From: Thioclava pacifica DSM 10166
GTDB lineage: Bacteria; Pseudomonadota; Alphaproteobacteria; Rhodobacterales; Rhodobacteraceae
NCBI RefSeq assembly: GCF_000714535.1
Contig: NZ_AUND01000001.1
Coordinates: forward strand, 558,001 to 622,000
Length of the DNA: 64,000 nt
Direction: 5' to 3'
Of the stretch, positions 17,652 to 25,782 are shown in pieces. Made by a program: the position numbers and the translations under genes. The notes below the pieces were generated by a model. The model had not been told where the DNA came from. It ran no database searches and saw only the letters and a program-made list of their open reading frames with translations. Each line of letters opens with the position of its first letter. Position 1 is the first letter of the stretch.

Positions 17652-18758
17652 TCAGTGATCCGTGTCGGGTAGGCCTTCACGCGATAGCAGCACCGCAAGT
17701 GGACGCAGTCGCGGGCTTTGCGCGCAGATGATCATCAGCGCCACCATGATCGGGACGGCGAGAAACATCCCCGGCAACCCCCAGACCGCTCCCCAAAAGG
17801 CCAGCGAGATGATGATCCCGAAGCTCGAGAGGCGCAGCGCATGGCCCATCAGCATCGGGTCGATCACATTGCCGATAACGAATTGCAAAAAGCCGATCGC
17901 GACCAGCACCGAGCCCGCCGAATAAGGGTTCTGGGTGAGCACATAGACCGCAAGCGCGGCAATGATCGTCGCGATGATCGACCCGATCGAAGGGATGAAG
18001 TTGAGCGCGAAGGTGATGATCGCGACGGGCACGGCAAGGTCGAACCCGCCATAGGTGAAGACGCCGTAGACGGCGACGGCGGTCACGGCGCTCACGATGG
18101 CTTTCACAAGCAGGTAGTGGTTCACCCGGCGCATGATCGAGCCCACCATGCGCGAGATCTTCTCGGCGCGGTCGGGATCGCCCATCAGGCTGAGCAGTTT
18201 CGCGTCGAACCAGATCCGCTCGGCGAAGAGAAAGCCCACGAAGAGGATGATCAGGATCGTTGCAGAGAGCAGGTTCGAGGCTTGCCCGGCGAGCGTCGTG
18301 AGATAGCCCGCGACCTGAATCTTCTGCATCGAGGCGAGCACCGATTGCTCGACCTCGGGGCCCATCCAGCCGAAGAGCTGCGCAATGGCTTTCTGCGCGG
18401 GCCCGGCATAGTTGAGGATCATCGTGACCACGGTGTTGACCTGGCTGATCAGCACGGCGGTGAGGGTCAGCAGCCCCCCCGCGATCAGCGCCAGAGCTAC
18501 CAGCGAGGCCACCCGTGGCGGGATCCGCAGCGGGCCGATCCGCAGCCGCCCGACCGCGTTGATCGCCTCGGAGGTCAGCGAGAACAGGATGATCGCGATG
18601 GCGAGCGAGATCAGGATGAACTTCGCCTGCACCATCAGGAAGAGAACAAGCGCGAAGGCGATGATTCCCAGCAGCACATTGGTCAGCTGGCGCGGCTCGT
18701 GGCGGCGCGTTTCGATCAGGGCGGGAGTGCCCTCATCGGGTTGGTCCTTCATCTTCAT
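17652..18758 (-). CDS. AI-2E family transporter
   Basis: A 368-residue polytopic membrane protein of the AI-2E/PerM family, with about eight helices: two N-terminal pairs, a periplasmic region (about 120-170), then the family core including FALNFIPSIGSIIATIIAAL and the C-terminal WGAVWGLPGMFLAVPIMVAL. Members export varied small solutes; the autoinducer-2 name is historical and no substrate can be assigned. The start is placed at ATG 18756-18758 (MKMKDQPDEG) behind a GGGACGAG site; ATG 18771-18773 (MARDEM) is also possible. It is monocistronic, with its back to the tRNA-Ser gene. Confidence 0.8.
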   Translation of the reverse strand: MKMKDQPDEGTPALIETRRHEPRQLTNVLLGIIAFALVLFLMVQAKFILISLAIAIILFSLTSEAINAVGRLRIGPLRIPPRVASLVALALIAGGLLTLTAVLISQVNTVVTMILNYAGPAQKAIAQLFGWMGPEVEQSVLASMQKIQVAGYLTTLAGQASNLLSATILIILFVGFLFAERIWFDAKLLSLMGDPDRAEKISRMVGSIMRRVNHYLLVKAIVSAVTAVAVYGVFTYGGFDLAVPVAIITFALNFIPSIGSIIATIIAALAVYVLTQNPYSAGSVLVAIGFLQFVIGNVIDPMLMGHALRLSSFGIIISLAFWGAVWGLPGMFLAVPIMVALMIICAQSPRLRPLAVLLSREGLPDTDH

Positions 18759-18940
18759 CTCGTCCCGAGCCATTCCCCAGCGCCGCCTTGGTTCGACGGC
18801 GTTTTCAGGCCCCATGCTAGGGGGGCACTGCCGGGGGCGCAAGCGGTGGAGGGGTACGAAACGGGGTGGCGTGTGCTTCGTGACCATTTATCGGGATCGG
18901 CTCTTGCATCCTGCCCGGATTTGCGGCTAAACCCGCCGGC

Positions 18941-19030
18941 GGAGAGGTGGCCGAGTGGTCGAAGGCGCACGCCTGGAAAGTGTGTAGGCGGGGAACCGTC
19001 TCGAGGGTTCGAATCCCTTCCTCTCCGCCA
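18941..19030 (+). tRNA. tRNA-Ser (anticodon GGA)
   Basis: A 90-base class II tRNA with encoded CCA. The acceptor stem GGAGAGG pairs with CCTCTCC, the anticodon stem is CACGC/GTGTG around loop CTGGAAA (GGA), there is a long variable arm, and the T loop is GGTTCGAATCC. Confidence 0.97.
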
Positions 19031-19229
19031 TTATTATCAGAAAATTCGGATTTGAACGTGGTCCGCGGTGTGGTGGAGCGCGGTCAGCGCTTGCATGCGG
19101 TTTCGGTTGATCTCTGCGAGATTGCTCGAAGATCGATGTGATGATCCGCTGGGGAAGATGCGCCATCCTGCGCATGAGGCAGGGCCATCCCTTGGCGCTT
19201 CTCGACGCGCGGTTCGTGAAATCTGGTGA

Positions 19230-19319
19230 TGGCGGAGACGAAGGGATTCGAACCCTCGAGACGGTTTCCCGCCTACTCCCTTAGCAGGGGAGCGCCTTCG
19301 ACCACTCGGCCACGTCTCC
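19230..19319 (-). tRNA. tRNA-Ser (anticodon GCT)
   Basis: A 90-base class II tRNA on the minus strand with encoded CCA (19230-19232). The acceptor stem is GGAGACG/CGTCTCC and the anticodon loop CTGCTAA (GCT) sits on a CTCCC/GGGAG stem. It faces tRNA-Ser(GGA) across 199 bases in which I see no gene. The D-arm and the 3' third are almost identical to those of its neighbour. Confidence 0.97.
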
Positions 19320-19507
19320 GTCGACCCGTATAGGGATGGTGCCGGGGGGAGACAAGCGGTTTTTCGGGCGATTTTCGGAGCTTTGCGATTTCGCGTTCAG
19401 CGCGGGTGCGGGTGTTGAGAGGGCGCGTAGGGATGACGTAACGGACGATGACAAACGCGCGCGAGAACCTCGCGCGCGTTCGTGTTGCAAACCTTGGTTC
19501 GAAAGCG

Positions 19508-21598
19508 TCAGCGGGCGGTTTCGCCGCGCCGGCGCACGACCACATCCACCGTGATCGAGGCCAGAAGCACCGCCGCCGTCGCCATCAGCTGCACCGCCGC
19601 CGGAAGGCCCAGAAGCGCCATGCCGTTGACGATGGCCGCGATGACCACGCCGCCGAGGATCGCGTGCAGCGGATGGCCGCGCCCGCCGAAGAGCGACGTG
19701 CCCCCGATCACCGCCGTGGCGACGACATAGAGCACGATCGTGCCGCCGTCGAAGCTCGTCGAGATCGAGCGCAGGCGCGAGGCGTAGAGGATCCCCCCAA
19801 GCCCCGCCGTCGTGGCCGCCAGCGTGAAGGCAGCGGTGCGGATCAGGCGCAGGTTGATGCCCGCGCGGCGTGCAGCCTCGGCATTGCCGCCGATGGCGAG
19901 CACGTAGCGGCCGAACTTCAGCTTGCCGAGCAGGAAGGACCAGGCCAGCAGCACCGCGAAGACGATCGGGATCACCCAGGGCATGCCCGAGAGCGGGAAG
20001 CGCGCCACGCCCCGGTTCATGTTCGAGATCACCACCAGAACCACGCCCGCCAGCACCGCAGCCCCGATCTTCATCAGCGTCAGCCCGACCGGCGGAGCGA
20101 CCAGCCCATGCGCCCGGCGCTTGGCATCCTTGCGGAAGGTCATGAGCGCATAGATCGCGACCACGATCCCGGTCATCGCCCAGCCCATCGGCACGCTCAG
20201 CGTGCCATTGGCAAAGTTGTTGATCGTCTCATTGGCGATCGGGATCGTGCCGCCCGCGCCCAGAAGCTGGATCATCAGCCCGTTGAAGCCCAGAAGGCCC
20301 GCCAGCGTCACCACGAAGGAGGGCAGCTTCAGCCGGGTAATCAGCGTGCCCTGGAAGATGCCCAGCACCGCCGTCACGCCAAGCCCCGCCGCGACCGCCG
20401 CCCACCAGGGCCAATCGGTGCCCGGCGCCACCAGCAGCGTCGCCACCGTCGCGCCGATCCCGGCCACGAAGCCAAGCGACAGGTCGATCTCGCCCAAGAG
20501 CAGCACGAAGACCTGCCCCATCCCGATCATCATGAAGACCGAACCCTGCACCAGCAGGTTCACGATATTGCCCGGCGAGAGGAATTTCGGGTTCTGGAGC
20601 TGGAAGATCAGCGAGATCAGCACGAAGCCGAGCACGACCGGCAGCACGCCGCTCTCGCCCGCCTTGATCTTCGACCATGTGCGCGACATGTAGGCGGCGA
20701 AACTCTCGTCATTGCCGTTCGCGACCACCGCCGCCGGGCCGCTCTCGCCGGAAGCCTCGCGTTGGGCGGCGACCTCCTTGGCGTTCTCGGCTGCGATCGA
20801 GGCGGCGGCGCGCATCGCGCCGGGCTCGACGACATGATCGGATTTGCCCGTGGTCATCAGCTCGACCACGCGCTGGGTGTCGTAATCCTCGATCGGGCCC
20901 TGGCTGACCATCTCGCCCAGCCGCAGGATCGCGATATTGTCCGAGACCGCGAAGACATCGTTGAGGTTGTGCGAGATCATCACCACCGCGAGGCCCTGAT
21001 CGGCCAGACGGCGCACAAGCTGCAGAACCTGCCCGGTCTGCGCCACGCCAAGCGCGGCCGTGGGCTCGTCGAGGATCACCAGCTTGGAATTCCACATCAC
21101 GGCCTTGGCGACCGCGATCGACTGGCGCTGCCCGCCCGAAAGCGCCGAGACCGGCGCGCGGATCGAGCGCAGGGTGGTCACGCGCAGCCCTTGCAGGGTC
21201 TCGGCGGCGGCGCGCTCCATCGCGTCCTCGTCGAGCATCCCGTTGGTCAGGATCTCGCGCCCGAGAAACATGTTCTGCACCACGTCGAGATTGTCGCACA
21301 GCGCGAGGTCCTGATAGACGACCTCGATGCCCAGCTCGGCACTGTCGCGCGGCGAGCGGACACGCACCACCTCGCCATCCCATTCGATCTCGCCGCCATC
21401 GGCTTCATGGATGCCGGCGATGGTTTTCGTCAGCACGGATTTGCCCGCGCCATTGTCACCGACCAGTGCGGTCACCTCGCCGGGGCGGACCTCGAAGTCC
21501 ACCCCGCTCAGCGCCTGCACCGCGCCGAAACGCTTCTCCAGGCCCCGGATGCGAAGGATCGCATCGCGGGACCCGGTCCCGTTACCCGTGTCGCGCAT
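19508..21598 (-). CDS. CUT2-type sugar ABC transporter, ATPase fused to permease
   Basis: A 696-residue polypeptide. Residues about 10-260 are one ABC ATPase domain (Walker A GDNGAGKS 47-54, signature LSGGQ 153-157, DEPT 177-180 followed by AALG). A hydrophilic linker of about 45 residues rich in Ala/Glu follows, and residues about 305-690 are a BPD_transp_2 permease (XylH/RbsC group) with about ten helices (GQVFVLLLGEIDLSLG, VIGGTSLFGGRGHP). CUT2 ATPases usually carry two ABC domains as a separate protein of about 500 residues; this is a single-domain (FrcA-like) ATPase joined to the permease. It follows its binding-protein gene by 3 bases. The substrate is probably a pentose or a similar monosaccharide. 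Confidence 0.85.
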   Translation of the reverse strand: MRDTGNGTGSRDAILRIRGLEKRFGAVQALSGVDFEVRPGEVTALVGDNGAGKSVLTKTIAGIHEADGGEIEWDGEVVRVRSPRDSAELGIEVVYQDLALCDNLDVVQNMFLGREILTNGMLDEDAMERAAAETLQGLRVTTLRSIRAPVSALSGGQRQSIAVAKAVMWNSKLVILDEPTAALGVAQTGQVLQLVRRLADQGLAVVMISHNLNDVFAVSDNIAILRLGEMVSQGPIEDYDTQRVVELMTTGKSDHVVEPGAMRAAASIAAENAKEVAAQREASGESGPAAVVANGNDESFAAYMSRTWSKIKAGESGVLPVVLGFVLISLIFQLQNPKFLSPGNIVNLLVQGSVFMMIGMGQVFVLLLGEIDLSLGFVAGIGATVATLLVAPGTDWPWWAAVAAGLGVTAVLGIFQGTLITRLKLPSFVVTLAGLLGFNGLMIQLLGAGGTIPIANETINNFANGTLSVPMGWAMTGIVVAIYALMTFRKDAKRRAHGLVAPPVGLTLMKIGAAVLAGVVLVVISNMNRGVARFPLSGMPWVIPIVFAVLLAWSFLLGKLKFGRYVLAIGGNAEAARRAGINLRLIRTAAFTLAATTAGLGGILYASRLRSISTSFDGGTIVLYVVATAVIGGTSLFGGRGHPLHAILGGVVIAAIVNGMALLGLPAAVQLMATAAVLLASITVDVVVRRRGETAR

Positions 21599-21601
21599 GT
21601 C

Positions 21602-22789
21602 TTACGACTGCCCGATGCCGGCGGCTTTACACGCGCCCGCCGCATCGCCGGTGCAGAGCTTCGCGCTATCCACGAAGTTGTCCTTCACCACGGTCGCGGC
21701 CATGTTCTTCGGCGTGACCCAGATCGGCACCATCAGGATCGAGGGCACCTCGGCCTTCTGTGCGCTGTCCATCGTCTGGCCGTTCACCAGACCCTCGGGG
21801 GGCGTGTCACTCGCGCGAAGATAGAGCGCAAGGGCTGCTGCCGCCTGAGCCTCGAGATAGATCGGCTTGTAGACCGTGCCGCACTGATAGCCGGTCAGGA
21901 TGTTCTGCAGACCCGTCAGCGTGGCGTCCTGACCGGTGGTCGGGAAGGCCTTGGCAGGCACATGCAGGGTCTTGAGGTAAGAGATGACGGCGTTCGCGTT
22001 GTCATCGTTGGGCGTCACGACGGCATTGATGTTCTCATGCGCGGTGAATTGCTGTTCGAAAGTGGTGCGCGCCACCGACGGGTCCCAGCTGCCCGCGGGC
22101 TCGCCGGCGTTCTTGTATGTGCCGTCTTTGAACATCGGCGACAGCACATCCATGTAGCCCTGCTTGAAGAGCGTGGCGTTGTTGTCGTCGGGCGAGCCGG
22201 CCATCACGAGGATATCGGGCTTGTCGATCTTCCAGTCGGCGAGACACTCTTCCATGCCCTTGCCGATCAGCTTGCCGACGGCGACATTGTCGAAGCTGAC
22301 ATAATAGTCGCGCGAGCCGCCCACGGTCAGGCGGTCATAGTCGATGACCTTCACACCATGTTCGGCGGCGTATTTCTCGACCGCAGCACCGCCGCCCGAG
22401 GAGATCGGGTCGAGCAAGAGCACCGTCGCGCCCTGCGAAATATCGGTCTGCGCCTGGGTCAGCTGGTCGGCCTCGGAGCCCTGTGCGTTGGTGATGATAA
22501 GGTCATCCGCCGACAGGCCCGCCGCCGCGAAGGCTTTCTTCAGATAGGGCGCATCGAACGAGGTGTAGCGCGCCGAGCTGGCCGTGTCGGGCAGCAGAAC
22601 CCCGACCTTGCCCGTGCCCTTGGCCGTCACGTCCTTGAGCTGCGCCATCGCGGCGAAATCCGCGCCGAAGTCGGATGCTTTCACGGAACCGGCCTGTGCG
22701 GCCCCGGCGATCAGCCCGAGCGCGAGAAGGCTCGTGCCCGCAAGGCCCGCGGTCTTGGAAAGTCGCGCGCGACGATTGGTCTGTGTCAT
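21602..22789 (-). CDS. Periplasmic sugar-binding protein of the CUT2 transporter (XylF-like)
   Basis: A 395-residue protein with a signal peptide (MTQTNRRARLSKTAGLAG and a following hydrophobic stretch to AAQAG, about residue 34) and a type I periplasmic binding fold (KVGVLLPDTASSARY; ITNAQGSEADQLTQAQ; VIDYDRLTVGG; ILVMAGSPDDNN; VVTPNDDNANAVISYL). These motifs resemble D-xylose-binding XylF. Two C-terminal cysteines (CTGDAAGAC) may form a disulfide. The start ATG follows a perfect AGGAGG site. It is the first gene of the transporter pair. The 215-base gap upstream (22790-23004) shows no operator I can name. Confidence 0.85.
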   Translation of the reverse strand: MTQTNRRARLSKTAGLAGTSLLALGLIAGAAQAGSVKASDFGADFAAMAQLKDVTAKGTGKVGVLLPDTASSARYTSFDAPYLKKAFAAAGLSADDLIITNAQGSEADQLTQAQTDISQGATVLLLDPISSGGGAAVEKYAAEHGVKVIDYDRLTVGGSRDYYVSFDNVAVGKLIGKGMEECLADWKIDKPDILVMAGSPDDNNATLFKQGYMDVLSPMFKDGTYKNAGEPAGSWDPSVARTTFEQQFTAHENINAVVTPNDDNANAVISYLKTLHVPAKAFPTTGQDATLTGLQNILTGYQCGTVYKPIYLEAQAAAALALYLRASDTPPEGLVNGQTMDSAQKAEVPSILMVPIWVTPKNMAATVVKDNFVDSAKLCTGDAAGACKAAGIGQS

Positions 22790-23004
22790 GGTTTCCTCCT
22801 GGGGCCGGGCGTCTCCTCCATTTGCGGCGGGATCTCCCGGTCCGCCTCCCTGCGCGGCCTTTCAAGCGCGCGGCAGGGCAGGATGCGCCGCCCGGTGCGC
22901 GTCCTGTTAGCGTTATCATGGCGCGGTGGACGGCGGCGAACAGGGGGCGCGGGATCAACTCTGATCGCGCGGGGCTTACGAAGGGGTGAGGGCGGCGTGA
23001 GGCC

Positions 23005-23931
23005 TCAGTCGGTCTCGCGCCAGATCGGGTTCGACCAGGCCCGCTTGCCCGCGGCGTCGATCACCGAAACCCGAATCCAGGGCGAGCCGTTGAAGCGCGA
23101 CAGCGGCACCTCGGTTTTCGTGAGCGAATTGCCATGCTTGGCGACTGCGGCGATGCCGTGGCCCTGCACGATGACCGAGGAGACGGCCGAGCTTTCGACC
23201 GTGATCGTCTTGCCATCCCAAAAGATCTGGCGCAGCTCCGGTCCCTGGCTCGAATAGTAATGGCCCGATTTGAGCGCCGCGAGCAGCGCTTCGGGAGTGT
23301 TCGTCTCGGCGCCCACCATCACCCAGCCGCCGAAATGGTCCGGCTCGGTGAAATGCGCGTCATCGGTGGCGATCAGGTTCAGCCGCTTGCCCTCGGACAG
23401 CAGCAGATCGAGCGTGTGGAACCCGTCCGCCCGGTCGCAGCCCATCGCGCAGCCGTGGTTATAGGTTTCCACCGCGTGAGCCGCTTCGATCGAGCGTGCG
23501 TCGTTCATCGTCATGCCCGACCATTGCGGATGGGCGATGGCGACGAAGGCGCCGGCTTCGACCGCGCGGGCGGCGATCTCGGGGCCGCTCTCCATCCCCT
23601 CGACGGGGTTGAAATGGGGCGCATGGCCGGGGGCGAAATCGGCAGGCAGGCCGACGGCGAGGATATGCCACAGCTCGCCGTTCTCCATCGGGCCGGAATG
23701 CAGCTCGGCCCCGAGGATCGTCGTGAAATCGTCATCGCGGAAGGGCAGGGTATCCGCGATCGGGTAGTTGAAGAGGCCGATGAAATGATCGGTGAGCGCG
23801 AGGAAGTCATAGCCCTCCGCCTTGTAGCGACGGCAGACCTCGGCCGGTTCCAGACAGCCATCCGAGAGCGTCGAATGGGTGTGCAGGTTGCCGCGCCAGA
23901 AGGGCAGGGCGGTGTCGAACATCTTTTGCAT
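23005..23931 (-). CDS. PHP-domain metal-dependent phosphoesterase-like protein
   Basis: A 308-residue protein. The N-terminal PHP domain shows the metal ligands of the family: HTHSTLSDG (residues about 17-25), FLALTDH, the acidic LGAELHS, AHPQWSG, YNHG and ATDDAH. A C-terminal beta-rich region (about 230-308) with SSQGPELRQI follows. The family includes histidinol phosphatases, polymerase-associated PHP domains and nucleoside/sugar phosphate phosphatases. The start ATG 23929-23931 has a GGAGG site. It lies upstream of and parallel to the sugar ABC genes, which makes a role in sugar-phosphate metabolism plausible but unproven. Confidence 0.78.
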   Translation of the reverse strand: MQKMFDTALPFWRGNLHTHSTLSDGCLEPAEVCRRYKAEGYDFLALTDHFIGLFNYPIADTLPFRDDDFTTILGAELHSGPMENGELWHILAVGLPADFAPGHAPHFNPVEGMESGPEIAARAVEAGAFVAIAHPQWSGMTMNDARSIEAAHAVETYNHGCAMGCDRADGFHTLDLLLSEGKRLNLIATDDAHFTEPDHFGGWVMVGAETNTPEALLAALKSGHYYSSQGPELRQIFWDGKTITVESSAVSSVIVQGHGIAAVAKHGNSLTKTEVPLSRFNGSPWIRVSVIDAAGKRAWSNPIWRETD

Positions 23932-24032
23932 CGGGGCCTCCGGTCGTTTTTCGCGCCCGCTTTGGCAGCGGCACGCGACAGGCTTGTGACAATCCGCTCG
24001 CATCCGCAACGATTCTCGGGGATGGTGCGGGC

Positions 24033-24632
24033 ATGAGCGGATTGGCGAAACTCGGGCATCTGATTGCCGCGCAGGATTGGGCGGGGGCCGAGGCGGTCCT
24101 GCGCCGCGAAGCCGCGCGCAAGGACGCGCCCGCGCAGATCTTCTACAATCTCGCCAAGGTGTTGGAGGCCGCAGGGCGCCCCGAACAGATGGGCCACTGG
24201 CTGACCCGCGCGGTGAAACGCGACCCCGGCTATGCGATCGCGTGGTTTGAGCTCGGCCGTGTGAAGCTTGCCGGGGATCAGCTGGAAGAGGCTCGCGCGG
24301 CTTTCGCCAGGGCGCTCGCGCTCGACCACCAAGACGCGGATGCCGCGCGCAATCTGATGCGGCTCGCGCTGCGGCTGGGGCACTGGGAAGAGGCCGCCAA
24401 TGCCGCGCATCGTCTGGGCGCGGATCCGGAGGCGCTCGCGACCCGCTACCGCGCTGCGAGCGAGCTGGGACATGTGGACGAGGCCGATCATCTGCGCAAC
24501 GCGCTGCTGCACGATCCGGCCAATCGCGCTGTGGCGCTCAAGGCGCTGACGCGGGTGGCGAAGGGACAATTGCCGATGCGCCTGCCGGGCTTGGGTGAAG
24601 ACCGGGGCGATAACGGTGCCAAGGACGGTTGA
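24033..24632 (+). CDS. Tetratricopeptide-repeat protein
   Basis: A 199-residue all-helical protein with about four TPR-like repeats, the clearest being APAQIFYNLAKVLEAAGRPE, then AIAWFELGRVKLAGDQLEEA with the typical W/L-G-Y/A-F spacing. There is no signal peptide or catalytic motif. TPR proteins act as binding scaffolds; the partner is unknown. It is divergent from the PHP gene. Its stop codon lies within the -35 element of the rpsD promoter, so transcription of this gene could influence rpsD. Confidence 0.75.
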   Translation: MSGLAKLGHLIAAQDWAGAEAVLRREAARKDAPAQIFYNLAKVLEAAGRPEQMGHWLTRAVKRDPGYAIAWFELGRVKLAGDQLEEARAAFARALALDHQDADAARNLMRLALRLGHWEEAANAAHRLGADPEALATRYRAASELGHVDEADHLRNALLHDPANRAVALKALTRVAKGQLPMRLPGLGEDRGDNGAKDG

Positions 24633-24656
24633 CACCCCCATCGCAGCCTGTATAAG
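24629..24656 (+). promoter_or_regulatory. Sigma-70 promoter of rpsD
   Basis: A consensus TTGACA (24629-24634), a 16-base spacer and TATAAG (24651-24656). It is among the best promoter matches in the window and overlaps the stop codon of the TPR gene. Confidence 0.75.
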
Positions 24657-24663
24657 CCCGCCA

Positions 24664-24796
24664 TCCCGGTAACGCGAGTTGCCGGGGTTATTCATTGGTG
24701 TTGGTGGACCTCGCAAGAGGAAACCTGTCGCCCGAAGCCCGCAAGGGTGGACGGAGGAGGACAACGCCCTTCGAACTTTAAAGAAGGAGATCAGAG
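24664..24796 (+). promoter_or_regulatory. Structured 5' leader of rpsD
   Basis: The roughly 135-base untranslated leader contains a strong hairpin CCGGTAAC/GTTGCCGG (24666-24673 with 24678-24685, one G-U pair) closed by a GCGA (GNRA-type) tetraloop. Further purine-rich stems (GAGGAAACC, GGACGGAGGAGG) follow before the AAGGAG ribosome site. Ribosomal protein S4 represses its own translation in several bacteria, so an autoregulatory leader is plausible; the structure was not folded computationally. Confidence 0.4.
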
Positions 24797-25417
24797 ATGA
24801 CGAAACGCACCTCTGCCAAGTACAAGATCGACCGCCGTCTGGGCGAAAACATCTGGGGCCGCGCCAAGTCGCCGGTCAACCGCCGCGAATACGGCCCCGG
24901 CCAGCACGGCCAGCGCCGCAAGGGCAAAATGTCGGATTTCGGCACCCAGCTGCGCGCCAAGCAGAAGCTCAAGGGCTACTATGGCGACCTCACCGAGAAG
25001 CAGTTCCGCCGCATCTACGCCGAAGCCGAGCGTGTGAAGGGCGACACCGGTGAAAACCTGATCGGTCTGCTCGAGCGCCGCCTCGACGCGCTGGTCTACC
25101 GCGCCAAATTCGTGCCGACCGTTTTCGCGGCGCGTCAATTCGTGAACCACGGCCACGTGCTGGTGAACGGCAAGAAAGTGAACATCCCGTCGTACCGCCT
25201 GAAAGAAGGCGACGTGGTCGAAGTTCGCGAGAAGTCGAAGCAGATGGCTCTCTTTCTCGAAGCCGTTCAGTCGGCCGAGCGTGACGTGCCCGACTACCTC
25301 GAAGTCGACCACAACAAAATGATCGCGAAATTCGTGCGCACCCCGGCCCTGTCGGACGTGCCCTACGCGGTGATGATGGAACCGAACCTCGTCGTCGAAT
25401 TCTACGCGAAGAACTGA
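24797..25417 (+). CDS. rpsD: 30S ribosomal protein uS4
   Basis: Primary 16S rRNA-binding protein that nucleates 30S body assembly. The 206-residue product has the N-terminal S4 domain ([16 protein letters not shown], then [19 protein letters not shown]) and the C-terminal S4 RNA-binding motif ([20 protein letters not shown] and [17 protein letters not shown]). The zinc cysteines of some S4 proteins are absent, as in other alphaproteobacteria. It is monocistronic, with an excellent AGAAGGAG site and its own promoter and terminator. Confidence 0.98.
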   Translation: MTKRTSAKYKIDRRLGENIWGRAKSPVNRREYGPGQHGQRRKGKMSDFGTQLRAKQKLKGYYGDLTEKQFRRIYAEAERVKGDTGENLIGLLERRLDALVYRAKFVPTVFAARQFVNHGHVLVNGKKVNIPSYRLKEGDVVEVREKSKQMALFLEAVQSAERDVPDYLEVDHNKMIAKFVRTPALSDVPYAVMMEPNLVVEFYAKN

Positions 25418-25445
25418 TCTCTCAGTCTTCGCCGATTATTCGGGA

Positions 25446-25478
25446 AAGGCCGTGCCGCAGGGCGCGGCCTTTTTCTTT
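25446..25478 (+). terminator. Rho-independent terminator of rpsD
   Basis: An 11-bp stem AAGGCCGTGCC/GGCGCGGCCTT (one G-U pair) with a short loop, followed by TTTTCTTTT. It is 28 bases after the stop. Confidence 0.9.
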
Positions 25479-25527
25479 TGGCGAGAAGGGAGAAATTCCT
25501 TTGCCCGGATCAGCCGCGAAGCGGCCC

Positions 25528-25661
25528 GGGCAGCGCCCGACCGCCCCCTCGGGCGGGCGCTTTGGCAACGCAAGCGCGCAGATCGAGGTCGCCCGGATTT
25601 GTCGGGAATTAAAGTGAGGGCCTCGAAAGCCGGGCACCCGCCCGGCGGTCGGGCGCCGCCC
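25528..25661. repeat. Long imperfect inverted repeat between rpsD and hisC
   Basis: The region without a gene from 25479 to 25782 holds an 18-base arm (25528-25545) whose reverse complement recurs at 25644-25661 with one mismatch (both contain GCGCCCGACCG or its complement). A smaller GCGCCCGA/TCGGGCGGGCGC hairpin is nested in the left part. No ORF, T tract or promoter is evident inside. The hisC ribosome site CAGGAG lies at the right end of the gap. Confidence 0.55.
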
Positions 25662-25782
25662 TGCGCAGCCATTCCCGCACCCACCCGTTGCACCCTTGCC
25701 GCGACCTCGCAAGGGGGTGATCTTCTGACTAGCCCTGAGCGGACTGTGAGGATAGAACTCGGGCACGATTCAGGAGTGCCCA

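Noticed and set aside
19448-23257. A 1269-codon open frame on the plus strand opposite the sugar ABC genes
   Set aside because: The minus strand has intact Walker, LSGGQ and binding-protein motifs; the plus frame is His/Arg/Asp-rich without any recognisable domain.
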